This document shows positions 15,959-29,518 of a stretch of 64,000 bases of DNA, one piece after another. The stretch covers positions 5,563,501 through 5,627,500 of the forward strand of contig NZ_OW485601.1 in the NCBI RefSeq assembly GCF_937425535.1, written 5' to 3'. This DNA is from Rhodovastum atsumiense (GTDB lineage Bacteria; Pseudomonadota; Alphaproteobacteria; Acetobacterales; Acetobacteraceae). A program made the position numbers and the translations under genes. A model generated the notes under the pieces. It saw only the letters and a program-made list of their open reading frames with translations, was not told the origin of the DNA and searched no databases. Numbering within the stretch: position 1 is the stretch's first letter; the number at the start of each line of letters is the position of its first letter.

Positions 15959-17392
15959 TCAGCCCGCCTGGGTGACCCGCAGCGCGTTGGTGGTGCCCGG
16001 CTGGCCGAACGGGATGCCGGCGATCACCACCACTTCCTCGCCGCGCGCGGCGAAGCCTTCCGTCAGGGCGATGCGGCTGGCCCGCTCGACCGTTTCGGTC
16101 ATGCCGTGGGTCTGCGGCGACACCACCGCATGCACGCCGCAGACCAGCGCGAGGCGCCGCGCCGTCGCCTCCGAGGGCGTGAGGCTGACCACCGGCGCAT
16201 CCGGTCGTTCGCGGGCGGCGCGCAGCGCGGTGCTGCCGGAGGCGGTGAAGGCGCAGATGGCCACGGCCCCGATGGTGCCCGCCACCTGCCGCGCCGCGGC
16301 GGCGATGGCGTCGGCGGTGGAATTCTCCGGCGCCGGCCGCGACGCTTCGATGATCGCCCGCCAGCCCGGATCCTGCTCCACCCGGGCGACGATGCGGTCC
16401 ATGATGTTCACGGCTTCGTAGGGGAACTGCCCGGCCGCGGTCTCGGCCGAGAGCATCACCGCGTCCGCCCCGTCGAACACGGCGGTCGCCACGTCGGAGG
16501 CCTCGGCGCGGGTCGGGGCGGGGGCGGTGATCATGCTTTCCAGCATCTGGGTCGCCACCACCACCGGCTTGCCGGCCTGCCGCGCCGCGCGGACGATGCG
16601 CTTCTGCGCCAGCGGCACTTCCTCGGGCGGCAGCTCGACGCCGAGGTCGCCGCGCGCGACCATGACCGCGTCCGACAACCGCAGGATCTCGTCGAGATTC
16701 TCCAGCGCCTGCGGCTTTTCCATCTTGGTCATGATCCAGGCGCGGCCGGCGGCGATCGCGCGGGCCTCGGCGACGTCCTCGGGGCGCTGCACGAAGGACA
16801 GGCCGATGAAGTCGACGCCGTGCTGCAGCGCGAAAGCGATGTCCTCGCGGTCCTTGGCGGTCAGGGCCGGAATCGGCAGCACCACGTCGGGGACGTTGAC
16901 CCCCTTGCGGTCGGAGAGCGGGCCGCCGACGGTTACCTCGGTTTCCAGCATGTCGTCGCGCTTGCGCACCACGCGCAGGCGCAGCTTGCCGTCATCGAGC
17001 AGCAGCGTGGTGCCGATGGCGGCGGCCTGGATGATTTCCGGATGCGGCAGGTTGACGCGGGTGACGTCGCCCGGAGTCGGGTTGAGGTCGAGTTGGAATC
17101 CCTGCCCGGTCTGCAATTGCACGCGCCCGCCGCCGAACCGTCCGACCCGCAGCTTCGGCCCCTGTACGTCGGCGAGGATGCCGATCGGCCGGTCGAACTG
17201 CTGTTCCAGCTCGCGGATGATGGCGATGCGGGCGGCATGGTCCTCGTGGCTGCCATGCGAGAAATTGAGGCGGAACACGTCGGCGCCGGCCTGGAACAGG
17301 CGGGACATCACCTCCTGGGTGGAACTGGCCGGTCCGAGGGTGGCGATGATCTTGGTGCGACGGCGGCGCCGGAGCTTGACGCGGGGGGGCAT
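15959..17392 (-). CDS. pyk: Pyruvate kinase
   Basis: 477 residues from the ATG at 17392, which has a GGAG site 5 bases upstream; the frame stays open further upstream but without family similarity. It converts phosphoenolpyruvate and ADP to pyruvate and ATP. Signatures: TKIIATLGPAS, FRLNFSHG, the catalytic-lysine region TKMEKPQALENLDEI, VARGDLGVELP, and VFDGADAVMLSAETAAG, followed by the C-terminal domain. The single-copy position in a Rhodospirillales genome fits a glycolytic or Entner-Doudoroff end step. Confidence 0.95.
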   Translation of the reverse strand: MPPRVKLRRRRRTKIIATLGPASSTQEVMSRLFQAGADVFRLNFSHGSHEDHAARIAIIRELEQQFDRPIGILADVQGPKLRVGRFGGGRVQLQTGQGFQLDLNPTPGDVTRVNLPHPEIIQAAAIGTTLLLDDGKLRLRVVRKRDDMLETEVTVGGPLSDRKGVNVPDVVLPIPALTAKDREDIAFALQHGVDFIGLSFVQRPEDVAEARAIAAGRAWIMTKMEKPQALENLDEILRLSDAVMVARGDLGVELPPEEVPLAQKRIVRAARQAGKPVVVATQMLESMITAPAPTRAEASDVATAVFDGADAVMLSAETAAGQFPYEAVNIMDRIVARVEQDPGWRAIIEASRPAPENSTADAIAAAARQVAGTIGAVAICAFTASGSTALRAARERPDAPVVSLTPSEATARRLALVCGVHAVVSPQTHGMTETVERASRIALTEGFAARGEEVVVIAGIPFGQPGTTNALRVTQAG

Positions 17393-17581
17393 CGGCTCTC
17401 CTTCAGGCTGGGGCAGTTTCGGCCGGGCCGAAGCGACGGCGCGGGAAGTATGGCGAAGCCGGGGGAGGGATGCCATGTGAGGACGATGACAGGGCATTCG
17501 CGCCCGGCCATCCCGGGCATTGACCCGGGCGGGTCTGGCCGGTAAGCCCGCCCGCCCGTCGTCAAAGGAGATCAGGCGCGC

Positions 17582-17881
17582 ATGGCCCGCAGCAACGCCG
17601 CCCTGAAGGATGCCACCGGCGAGGCCGCCGGTTCGGACAATGCCCAGTGGGGCAATGTCGCCGCCGACCGGCTGCGCAGCATCGTCGAGCGAATCGAGCG
17701 ACTCGAGGAGGAGCGCAAGGCCCTCGCCGGCGACATCAAGGACATCTATGCCGAGGCCAAGAGCGCTGGCTTCGACGTGAAGGTGTTGCGTCAGTTGATT
17801 CGCATCCGCAAGCAGGAGCCTGCCGAGGTCGAGGAAGCGGAGACGCTGCTCGACGTCTATCGTCGCGCCCTCGGAATGTAA
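17582..17881 (+). CDS. gapR: GapR-type nucleoid protein (DUF2312)
   Basis: 99 residues, the usual size of this alphaproteobacterial family. After a loose 25-residue N-terminus come the conserved helices (RLRSIVERIERLEEERKAL, then DIYAEAKSAGFDVKVLRQL). In Caulobacter the protein clamps overtwisted DNA ahead of polymerases and aids topoisomerases in replication and cell-cycle progression. An AAGGAG site lies 11 bases before the ATG. It is divergent from pyk and followed immediately by a palindromic repeat element. Confidence 0.92.
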   Translation: MARSNAALKDATGEAAGSDNAQWGNVAADRLRSIVERIERLEEERKALAGDIKDIYAEAKSAGFDVKVLRQLIRIRKQEPAEVEEAETLLDVYRRALGM

Positions 17882-17893
17882 CCAGGCCTCAAA

Positions 17894-17974
17894 ACCCGGG
17901 ATCCAAGGGCCTTCGGCCCTTGGTGGAGGTCCAGGAGGCGAAGCCTCCTGGTAGGGTCAGGGGCAACGCCCCTG
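17894..17974. repeat. Palindromic element, copy 2 (three hairpins)
   Basis: Hairpins at 17903-17923 (arms CCAAGGGCC/GGCCCTTGG), 17931-17951 (arms CCAGGAGGC/GCCTCCTGG) and 17958-17974 (arms CAGGGGC/GCCCCTG). It has the same order and linker (TGGTGGAGGTCCAGGAGG) as the copy near 30.5 kb. It starts 13 bases after the gapR stop and may also act as its terminator. Confidence 0.9.
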
Positions 17975-18053
17975 ATTGCGTCCGCGGTTCGATTCGCTCC
18001 CGCGCCGCGAAATGTTGTTTGTGCAGGGCACAAAACGCGGCATTGCTGCTGGC

Positions 18054-18638
18054 ATGCTGTTCCTGACCAACTTCGCTGATCAGGCAGTGGTGCTGCCACT
18101 GACCTTTGCTGTCGCGCTTGCGCTCGTGGCCGCCGGATGGCGTCGCGGCGCCCTGGCCTGGGTCACGGCCATCCTCGTCACCCTGGCGGTTATCCTGGTG
18201 GGCAAGCTGGTTGTCCATGCCTGTGCCGGCACCCTGCTGTCCGTGAGTGGGTTGCGCAGTCCCAGCGGCCACACGGCGTCCGCGGCCATCGCCTATGGCG
18301 GGCTGCTGGCGCTGCTGGCGCCGCAAGCCTGGCGTCCGCGCCTGCTGGCCGTGCTGGCGGCGATCGTGGCCGCGGCCGTGATCGGGGGGACCCGGCTGGC
18401 GCTTGGTGTCCACACCAGGGCGGACGTGCTCGTCGGGGCGGTGGTTGGCATCGCCGGCGTGATGATGCTGTCCCGTCTGGCCGGCGAGCGCCCGCCGGGG
18501 GTCAGGCTGGCTCTGCCGCTGGCCGCGGCGGTGGGCGTGGTGCTGCTGTTCCATGGGGAGCACCTGCATGCCGAGGGCCGCATCTGGCATCTCTCGCACC
18601 TGGTCTGGCCGCTGACGGTCTGTCTGCCGCCAGGGTAA
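18054..18638 (+). CDS. PAP2-family membrane phosphatase
   Basis: 194 residues from ATG 18054; ATG 18012 or TTG 17976 would give longer forms, and none has a good ribosome site. Several hydrophobic helices surround the PAP2 active-site motifs: SPSGHTASAA (motif 2, with the catalytic histidine) and TRLALGVHTRADVL (motif 3). Motif 1 (KxxxxxxRP) is not clear. Members dephosphorylate lipid phosphates such as undecaprenyl pyrophosphate or phosphatidic acid. The 3' end nearly touches the convergent rmd gene (2 bases apart). Confidence 0.8.
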   Translation: MLFLTNFADQAVVLPLTFAVALALVAAGWRRGALAWVTAILVTLAVILVGKLVVHACAGTLLSVSGLRSPSGHTASAAIAYGGLLALLAPQAWRPRLLAVLAAIVAAAVIGGTRLALGVHTRADVLVGAVVGIAGVMMLSRLAGERPPGVRLALPLAAAVGVVLLFHGEHLHAEGRIWHLSHLVWPLTVCLPPG

Positions 18639-18640
18639 CG

Positions 18641-19618
18641 TCAGCCGGGAACGAGTTCGTCCTGCACGCGCAGGCGCCAGTCGGCCAGGACGTCGCGCAG
18701 CGTCCGTTCCCACGGGATTACCGGCGCCCAGCCCAGCACCCGGCGCGCCAGGCGCGGATCGCCGCAGGCCACGGGGATATCGGCCGGGCGCAGCAAGGCC
18801 GCCCCGGTTTCCGGCCGGGCCTCGACCTCGGCGAGGTGCAGCAGGTCCGCGAGCACGTCGCCGACCCGGCGCGGCGCGCCGGCGGCGATGTTCAGGATCA
18901 GGCCGGGCTCCAGCGAGTCGCGCCGCTCCAGGCAGGCGACGTAGGCGGCGCAGACGTCGCGCACGTCGAGGAAGTCGCGGAACGGATCAAGCGCGCCCAC
19001 CTGCAGCACTGGCGCCTGCATTCCGGCGGCGATGCGCATCACCTGCCGGGCGAAGGCGGGCACGACGAAGGCGGCGGACTGGCCGGGACCGGTATGGTTG
19101 AACGGCCGCAGCCGCACCACCCGCAGCCCCTCCGCGGCCATCGCGCCGAGGGCAAGGTCCGCCGCTGCCTTGCTGGCGCCGTAGACATTGGTGGGGGCGG
19201 GCACGGCGGTTTCGTTGAGCGGTGTCCCCGCCCGGAACGACCGGCCATAGATATCGGCCGATGACGCATACAGGAAGGTGCAATCCGGCGTGTGCCGCAG
19301 CACCGCGCCGGCCAGGGCCAGCGTGCCGTGCAGGTTGACCTGCCAGGCCTGGGCAGGATGCTGCCGCGCCGCCGGGACCGCCGAGATGGCCGCGAGATGG
19401 ACGCAGGCGTCGGGACGCAGCCGCGCCACCAGCGCTTCCACCGCCGCGGCATCGGTGACATCGAGCGGCGTCATGCCCGGCGCGCCGCCGCAGAGCGTCA
19501 GCTCGGCGGTAGGGAAGGCGGCGCGCAGTTGCGGCACGAGATGGGTGGCGACGAATCCGCCCGCCCCGGTCACCAGGATGCGGTGCAGCAGGCGTCCGGG
19601 GGGCACGGCCGGCGACAT
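18641..19618 (-). CDS. rmd: NAD-dependent epimerase/dehydratase, probable GDP-6-deoxy-D-mannose reductase
   Basis: 325 residues, extended SDR fold. The nucleotide-binding GAGGFVATHL motif is at about 18-27 and the catalytic YxxxK is in VYGASKAAAD. The gene lies 2 bases downstream of GDP-mannose 4,6-dehydratase, so it most likely reduces the 4-keto intermediate. The absence of epimerase features is consistent with Rmd (GDP-D-rhamnose) rather than GDP-fucose synthase, but the two are hard to separate by eye. The product would feed O-antigen or another envelope polysaccharide. Confidence 0.75.
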   Translation of the reverse strand: MSPAVPPGRLLHRILVTGAGGFVATHLVPQLRAAFPTAELTLCGGAPGMTPLDVTDAAAVEALVARLRPDACVHLAAISAVPAARQHPAQAWQVNLHGTLALAGAVLRHTPDCTFLYASSADIYGRSFRAGTPLNETAVPAPTNVYGASKAAADLALGAMAAEGLRVVRLRPFNHTGPGQSAAFVVPAFARQVMRIAAGMQAPVLQVGALDPFRDFLDVRDVCAAYVACLERRDSLEPGLILNIAAGAPRRVGDVLADLLHLAEVEARPETGAALLRPADIPVACGDPRLARRVLGWAPVIPWERTLRDVLADWRLRVQDELVPG

Positions 19619-19620
19619 GG

Positions 19621-20787
<1,167 letters not shown>

Positions 20788-20910
20788 CTATCCTTTTCGA
20801 TATCATGGATTTGTGAGAGCTGTCGCGGCACCAGGGCATCCGGCATTGACGGAGCCTGCACGCAGGACACGAAATACACGGCGTGCCCCGTTACCAAAGG
20901 AGGAGGTCGC

Positions 20911-22149
20911 GTGACCGACCAAGCCCTTCATGCCGGCCCGATGGTGTCCGATGGTCATCCGCGCGGCTGCATCGTCGTTCTCAATGCCGGTTCCTCCTCC
21001 ATCAAGTTCGCGATCCACGCGGCGGAAGCGGATGGCGTTGCCCGCTTCCGCGGGCAGGTCCAGGGCATCGGGTCGCGGCCACATCTGGGCATCCGCGACC
21101 AGGCCGGCCGCACGGTGCAGGAGCGGGAATGGCCGGCGCAAGGCTTCGACCACCACGCCGCGACCGGGGAGATCCTGCGCCTGCTGCCGGACCTGGTAGA
21201 GGGCGCGCGGGTGCTGGGGGTAGGACACCGGGTGGTGCATGGCGGCACCGAGTACGCGACCCCGGTGCGGGTGGACGCGACGGTGCTGGCGGACCTGGCG
21301 CGGCTCGTGCCGCTGGCGCCGCTGCACCAGCCGCATGCCCTGGTGCCGATGCATGCGATCGCGGAGAAAGCCGCCACTCTGTCGCAGGTCGCCTGCTTCG
21401 ATACCGCCTTCCATCGCAGCCAGCCCCTGGTGGTGCAGCGCTACGCCTTGCCGCGTCGCTTCCATGACGAGGGCCTGCGCCGCTACGGCTTCCACGGCCT
21501 GTCCTACGAGTTCATCGTCTCCCGCCTGCGCGAGGTGGCGCCGCAGAGCGCCGCGGGACGCGTGGTGATCTGCCATCTCGGCAGCGGCTCCAGCCTGTGC
21601 GCGGTGCAGGACGGGCGCAGCGTTGCCACCACCATGGGCTTCACCACCCTGGAGGGGCTGGCGATGGGCACGCGCTGCGGCACGCTCGATCCGGGCGTGC
21701 TGCTCTACCTGATGGATACGCACGGCATGGATGCGCGTGCCATCGAGGACCTGCTGTACCGGCAATCGGGACTGCTCGGCGTGTCCGGGATTTCCTCCGA
21801 CCTGCGCCGGTTGCGCGCTTCCTCCGCGCCGGAGGCGGCCGAGGCGATCGCACTGTTCGTGCACCGGATCGTCCGGGAGGTCGCCTCGATGGCCGCGGCG
21901 ATGGGCGGTATCGACGCCATGGTGTTCACCGGTGGCATCGGCGAGAACGACGCCGCCATTCGCGCCGAGGTGGCACATGGCTGCGCCTGGCTCGGCCTGG
22001 CCATCGATGCTGCCCGCAACGCACAGGGCACGGGCCGGATCAGCGCGGCGGGATCGCGCATCGATGCCTGGGTGCTGCCCACCGACGAGGAACGCATGAT
22101 CGCGCGCCACACCGCCGCGTTGCTCGGGTTGCGCGCGCCGCCTGGCTGA
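20911..22149 (+). CDS. ackA: Acetate kinase
   Basis: 412 residues from GTG 20911, preceded by a strong AAAGGAGG site. It transfers phosphate between ATP/ADP and acetate/acetyl phosphate. Signatures: VVLNAGSSSIKFAI, VGHRVVHGG, CFDTAFHR, RYGFHGLSYEFI, CHLGSGSSLCA and FTGGIGENDAAIR. No phosphotransacetylase gene is adjacent, but a MaoC-Pta fusion at 58.3-59.7 kb could supply acetyl phosphate. The N-terminal 20 residues before the core are longer than usual. It is divergent from gmd, with 267 bases between. Confidence 0.95.
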   Translation: MTDQALHAGPMVSDGHPRGCIVVLNAGSSSIKFAIHAAEADGVARFRGQVQGIGSRPHLGIRDQAGRTVQEREWPAQGFDHHAATGEILRLLPDLVEGARVLGVGHRVVHGGTEYATPVRVDATVLADLARLVPLAPLHQPHALVPMHAIAEKAATLSQVACFDTAFHRSQPLVVQRYALPRRFHDEGLRRYGFHGLSYEFIVSRLREVAPQSAAGRVVICHLGSGSSLCAVQDGRSVATTMGFTTLEGLAMGTRCGTLDPGVLLYLMDTHGMDARAIEDLLYRQSGLLGVSGISSDLRRLRASSAPEAAEAIALFVHRIVREVASMAAAMGGIDAMVFTGGIGENDAAIRAEVAHGCAWLGLAIDAARNAQGTGRISAAGSRIDAWVLPTDEERMIARHTAALLGLRAPPG

Positions 22150-22239
22150 GCCCGGGACGGGTGGCCGCGCCCGCCGCGCCGATGTAGACCGAAGCCAGGC
22201 GGGCGGCGACCTCTCCCGCTGCTGTCGGAGCGAGCGCCT

Positions 22240-23766
22240 TTGCGATCCCTTGCACGTCCTGTCGTCGCCGTGGCGGCGCTGCTCGCCATCGTCCTCGCGC
22301 TCTGGCACCTGACCGCGGCGACCGCGGGGCTGTCGATCACCCGCGCCGCGGTCGGGCCGATTCCGGTGACGGTGTTCCGGCCGGCCGCCCCCGGCCCGGC
22401 CCCGGTGGCGGTGGTGGCGCATGGCTTCGCCGGATCGCAGCAGATGATGCAGGCCTTCGCGACGACACTCGCCCGCGATGGCGTCCTTGTCGTGACCTTC
22501 GACTTTCCCGGCCATGGCCGCAATCCGGAGAAGCTGGCGGGCGGACTGACCGACGATGCCGCGGCATCGGGCGCGCTGGTGGGCGCGCTCGGGCGGGTGG
22601 TCGCCTTCGCCCGCGACCTGCCCGGCGGCGATGGGCGGGTGGCCCTGGTCGGTCATTCCATGGCCTCCGACATCGCGATCCAGTACGCCCGGGCCCATCC
22701 GGACGTGGACGCCACCGTGGCCGTCTCGGTGTTCGCCCGCGACGTCACCGCCGACAGCCCGCGCAACCTGCAGGTCGTGGTGGGTGGGCTGGAACCGGAG
22801 ATGCTGCACGCGGAAGGGCGGCGCATCGTCGGCATGGCCAGCGCCGGTCCCGTCAGGGAAGGCGTCACCTACGGACGGTTCGCCGATGGCACGGCGCGGC
22901 GGCTGGTGGTCGCGCCGGGGGTCGAGCATATCGGGGTGCTGTACAGCCGCGACACGTTGCGCGCGGTCCGCGACTGGCTGGATGCCGCCTTCGCCCGGCA
23001 GGGCGGCGACTTCGTCGATGCCCGCGGCCCCTGGATCGGGCTGCTGCTGCTGGGGGCCGTGCTGCTGGCCTGGCCGCTCTCGGCGCTGCTGCCGCGTGCG
23101 GCGGTGCCGGCGGCCGGGGCGGGGCTGCGCTGGCGGCACCTGCTGCCGCTGGCCATGCTGCCGGCGGTGGCGACGCCGTTGCTGCTGTGGAAGCTGCCGA
23201 CCGATTTCCTGCCCTTGCTGCTGGGCGATTACCTGGCGGTGCATTGCGCCCTGTACGGGCTGCTGACCGCCGGCGGGATGTGGTTGTTGCGCCGGCGTGA
23301 CGCGGCGGGGGAGGCCGTGCGGATCCGCCGTTCCAGCCTGGTCATCGCCGCGCTCGCCGTGCCGGCTTATGCGGTGCTGGCGCTGGCCTTGCCGATGAAC
23401 GCCTTCGTGTCCTCCTTCCTGCCCACCCCCACGCGGGTGCCGTTCGTGCTGGCGATGCTGGCAGGGATGCTGCCCTGGTTCCTCGCCGATGAATGGCTGA
23501 CCCGTGGGGCAGCCGCGCCCCGTGGGGCCTATGCCGTGACCAAGCTGTGCTTCCTGCTGTCGCTGGCGCTGGCGATCGCGCTGGATCTGCACCGGCTGTT
23601 CTTCCTGATCATCATCGTGCCGGTGATCCTGCTGTTCTTCGTGATCTACGGGCTGTTCAGCGCCTGGACCTATGCGGCGGTACGCCATCCGCTGCCGGGG
23701 GCGCTGGCCAACGCCATCGCCCTGGCCTGGGCGGTCGGCGTGACCTTCCCCCTGGTGGTCCACTGA
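22240..23766 (+). CDS. Alpha/beta hydrolase fused to a polytopic membrane domain
   Basis: 508 residues from TTG 22240 (CGGAG site 9 bases upstream). One N-terminal membrane helix (about 8-28) leads to a periplasmic or cytoplasmic alpha/beta hydrolase with HGF at 61-63, the nucleophile elbow GHSMA with Ser140 and a candidate catalytic histidine at 230. From residue about 265 to the end there are roughly eight hydrophobic helices with no recognised family. The layout suggests a membrane-embedded lipid esterase or acyl-exchange enzyme, but the substrate is unknown. It lies 90 bases after ackA on the same strand. Confidence 0.7.
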   Translation: MRSLARPVVAVAALLAIVLALWHLTAATAGLSITRAAVGPIPVTVFRPAAPGPAPVAVVAHGFAGSQQMMQAFATTLARDGVLVVTFDFPGHGRNPEKLAGGLTDDAAASGALVGALGRVVAFARDLPGGDGRVALVGHSMASDIAIQYARAHPDVDATVAVSVFARDVTADSPRNLQVVVGGLEPEMLHAEGRRIVGMASAGPVREGVTYGRFADGTARRLVVAPGVEHIGVLYSRDTLRAVRDWLDAAFARQGGDFVDARGPWIGLLLLGAVLLAWPLSALLPRAAVPAAGAGLRWRHLLPLAMLPAVATPLLLWKLPTDFLPLLLGDYLAVHCALYGLLTAGGMWLLRRRDAAGEAVRIRRSSLVIAALAVPAYAVLALALPMNAFVSSFLPTPTRVPFVLAMLAGMLPWFLADEWLTRGAAAPRGAYAVTKLCFLLSLALAIALDLHRLFFLIIIVPVILLFFVIYGLFSAWTYAAVRHPLPGALANAIALAWAVGVTFPLVVH

Positions 23767-23782
23767 CTCCTTGCGGATGTCG

Positions 23783-23803
23783 GGCGCCGGTCAGGCCGGC
23801 GCC
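23783..23803. terminator. Hairpin overlapping the tetR stop codon
   Basis: Arms GGCGCCGG/CCGGCGCC with a 5-base loop lie between convergent genes and overlap the last codons of the TetR gene. No T-run. Confidence 0.5.
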
Positions 23804-24501
23804 TCATGTCCGGCGGCAGGTGGGGTGGGGCGGTTGCCGCGTCGCAGCGGCGGCTGCCCGGTGAGCTTGGAGAGGTCGGGGCCGCGCCCTTGCGGCGCCT
23901 CGGCGGTGCGCAGGCATCCTTTCAGCACCAGATCCGTGTGCAGCGCCACGATCTCCGGCTTGGACAGGCGGCCTTCCGGCTTGTACCAGGTGCAGGCGCC
24001 GGTCAGCATGGCGAGGATGGCATAGGCGGTCACCGGGACGTCATGCACGTCCAGCACCCCGGCCGCCACCCCTTCCTCCAGCAGGGCGATCAGCCGTTCC
24101 TCGTAGGTGCGCCGCAAGGCCACGATGATGCGGTAGTTCGCCGGTTCGAGCGAGCGCAGCTCGAAATTGGCGATATAGACCTCCCGCTTCTTTTCCATGT
24201 GATAGAGCAGGTGATGCGCGATGAAGGCCCGCAGCCGGCCGACCGGATCCCCCTGCGGGGCGGCGGCCAGCGCCTGCGCGGACTGCTCCAGCAACGCCAG
24301 CATATGATCGTGAACCAATCCGAACAGCAATCCCTGCTTGGTGCGGATGTGGTTGTAGAGCGAGGCCGGTTGCAATCCGACCTCGGCGGCGAGCTGGCGC
24401 AGGCTCATGGCGTTGAAACCATGCTCATAGATCAGTTTCAGCCCGACCCGACGGATCGAGGCGGCTGTGGTCGGGCCGTGCGAGCCGGCGTTGCGGGTCA
24501 T
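23791..24501 (-). CDS. TetR/AcrR-family regulator, probable repressor of the leucine-degradation operon
   Basis: 236 residues from ATG 24501, which has AGGAGA 5 bases upstream. The N-terminal helix-turn-helix is clear (about 15-60: AASIRRVGLKLIYEHGFNAMSLRQLAAEVGLQ...SLYNHIRTK, written in parts), followed by a TetR ligand domain (about 75-200) and a disordered basic tail. It is divergent from the ivd operon across 172 bases, the classic arrangement for local control. Inferred ligand: a branched-chain acyl-CoA. Many proteobacterial liu operons instead use the MerR-type LiuR, so a TetR here is notable but not unique. Confidence 0.85.
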   Translation of the reverse strand: MTRNAGSHGPTTAASIRRVGLKLIYEHGFNAMSLRQLAAEVGLQPASLYNHIRTKQGLLFGLVHDHMLALLEQSAQALAAAPQGDPVGRLRAFIAHHLLYHMEKKREVYIANFELRSLEPANYRIIVALRRTYEERLIALLEEGVAAGVLDVHDVPVTAYAILAMLTGACTWYKPEGRLSKPEIVALHTDLVLKGCLRTAEAPQGRGPDLSKLTGQPPLRRGNRPTPPAAGHEAPA

Positions 24502-24555
24502 GCCCTCTCCTGGGAACATCTGGGTGGCACCGCCAGTTTTACTGAGAAAGTGATC

Positions 24556-24584
24556 TTGCAGTCAATTCGAAACTAACGTATGAC
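24556..24584 (+). promoter_or_regulatory. Sigma70-type promoter of the ivd operon with candidate operator
   Basis: TTGCAG, 17-base spacer, TATGAC. A direct repeat GTATGACCGTAT overlaps the -10 region (24578-24589), well placed for the TetR protein encoded on the other strand. On the minus strand TTGACT-N17-GTAAAA in the same interval could drive tetR. Confidence 0.55.
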
Positions 24585-24673
24585 CGTATCGGAAACACAC
24601 GACTGTTCGTAAAAATGCCGGTGTGGCCCGCCTCTGGCGGGCGCCACCGGGAATGGCTTGGGAGGGACCCGGG

Positions 24674-25843
24674 ATGAGCAACCACTTGCGCGGCCTCGAT
24701 TTCGGTCTCGGCGAGACCGTCGACATGCTGCGCGCCCAGGTGGAGGATTTCGCCGCCGCCGAGATCGCCCCGCGCGCCGCCGCGATCGATGCCGCGAACG
24801 AGTTCCCGGCCGATCTGTGGCGCAAGTTCGGCGATCTCGGCGTGCTCGGCATCACCATCGGCGAGGAATACGGCGGCGCCGGCATGGGCTACCTGGAACA
24901 CGTGGTGGCGATGGAGGAGATCAGCCGCGCCTCGGCCTCGGTCGGCCTGTCCTACGGCGCGCATTCCAATCTCTGCGTCAACCAGATCCACCGCAACGGC
25001 AACGAGGCGCAGAAGCGGCGCTACCTGCCGAAGCTGGTCGCGGGCGAGCATGTGGGCGCGCTGGCGATGTCCGAGCCGGGCGCGGGGTCGGACGTGGTCG
25101 GCATGCGCACGCGGGCGGAGCGGCGCGGCGACCGTTACATCCTCAACGGCAACAAGATGTGGATCACCAACGGCCCCGATGCCGACGTGCTGGTGGTCTA
25201 TGCCAAGACCGACCCCGCCGCAGGGCCGCGCGGCATCACCGCCTTCCTGGTCGAGAAAGGCTTCCCGGGCTTTTCCACCGCTCAGAAGCTCGACAAGCTG
25301 GGCATGCGCGGTTCCAACACCTGCGAACTGGTGTTCCAGGATTGCGAGGTGCCGGAAGAAAACGTGCTCGGCACGGTCGGCCGTGGCGTCAACGTGCTGA
25401 TGAGCGGGCTTGATTACGAACGCGCGGTGCTGGCGGCCGGGCCGCTCGGCATCATGCAGGCCTGCCTGGACGTGGTGCTTCCCTATCTGCACGAGCGCCG
25501 CCAGTTCGGCCAACCAATCGGCGAATTCCAGATCATGCAGGCCAAGGTCGCTGATATGTATACGACCATGAACGCGGCCAAGTCCTATGTCTATGCGGTC
25601 GCGAAGGCGTGCGACCGCGACCGCACCACCCGCAAGGACGCCGCGGGTGCGATCCTGTTCGCCGCCGAGCGCGCCACCTGGATGGCCCTGGAGGCGATCC
25701 AGTGCCTGGGCGGCAACGGCTACATCAACGACTACCCGACCGGTCGCCTGCTGCGCGACGCCAAGCTCTACGAAATCGGCGCCGGCACCAGTGAAATCAG
25801 GCGGATGCTGATCGGGCGCGAGCTGTACACCGAGAGCGCCTGA
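24674..25843 (+). CDS. ivd: Isovaleryl-CoA dehydrogenase
   Basis: 389 residues, a standard acyl-CoA dehydrogenase. It oxidises isovaleryl-CoA to 3-methylcrotonyl-CoA, passing electrons to ETF. Motifs: [32 protein letters not shown], and [13 protein letters not shown] with a glutamate at the position used as catalytic base by isovaleryl-CoA dehydrogenases, then the C-terminal [17 protein letters not shown]. The family assignment to Ivd is supported by the following carboxylase, lyase and hydratase genes. ATG 24674 follows GGGAGGGACC. Confidence 0.93.
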   Translation: MSNHLRGLDFGLGETVDMLRAQVEDFAAAEIAPRAAAIDAANEFPADLWRKFGDLGVLGITIGEEYGGAGMGYLEHVVAMEEISRASASVGLSYGAHSNLCVNQIHRNGNEAQKRRYLPKLVAGEHVGALAMSEPGAGSDVVGMRTRAERRGDRYILNGNKMWITNGPDADVLVVYAKTDPAAGPRGITAFLVEKGFPGFSTAQKLDKLGMRGSNTCELVFQDCEVPEENVLGTVGRGVNVLMSGLDYERAVLAAGPLGIMQACLDVVLPYLHERRQFGQPIGEFQIMQAKVADMYTTMNAAKSYVYAVAKACDRDRTTRKDAAGAILFAAERATWMALEAIQCLGGNGYINDYPTGRLLRDAKLYEIGAGTSEIRRMLIGRELYTESA

Positions 25844-25887
25844 CCGCTGCCCCGTTTCTCCGCGCGTGTGAAGGGAGAGTTCCAGCC

Positions 25888-27495
<1,608 letters not shown>

Positions 27496-27502
27496 GGGAG
27501 CG

Positions 27503-29514
<2,012 letters not shown>

Positions 29515-29518
<4 letters not shown>

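Noticed and set aside
20803..23763. 986-codon frame antisense to ackA and the hydrolase gene
   Set aside because: Gln/His/Arg-rich low-complexity translation with no domain, opposite a clear acetate kinase.
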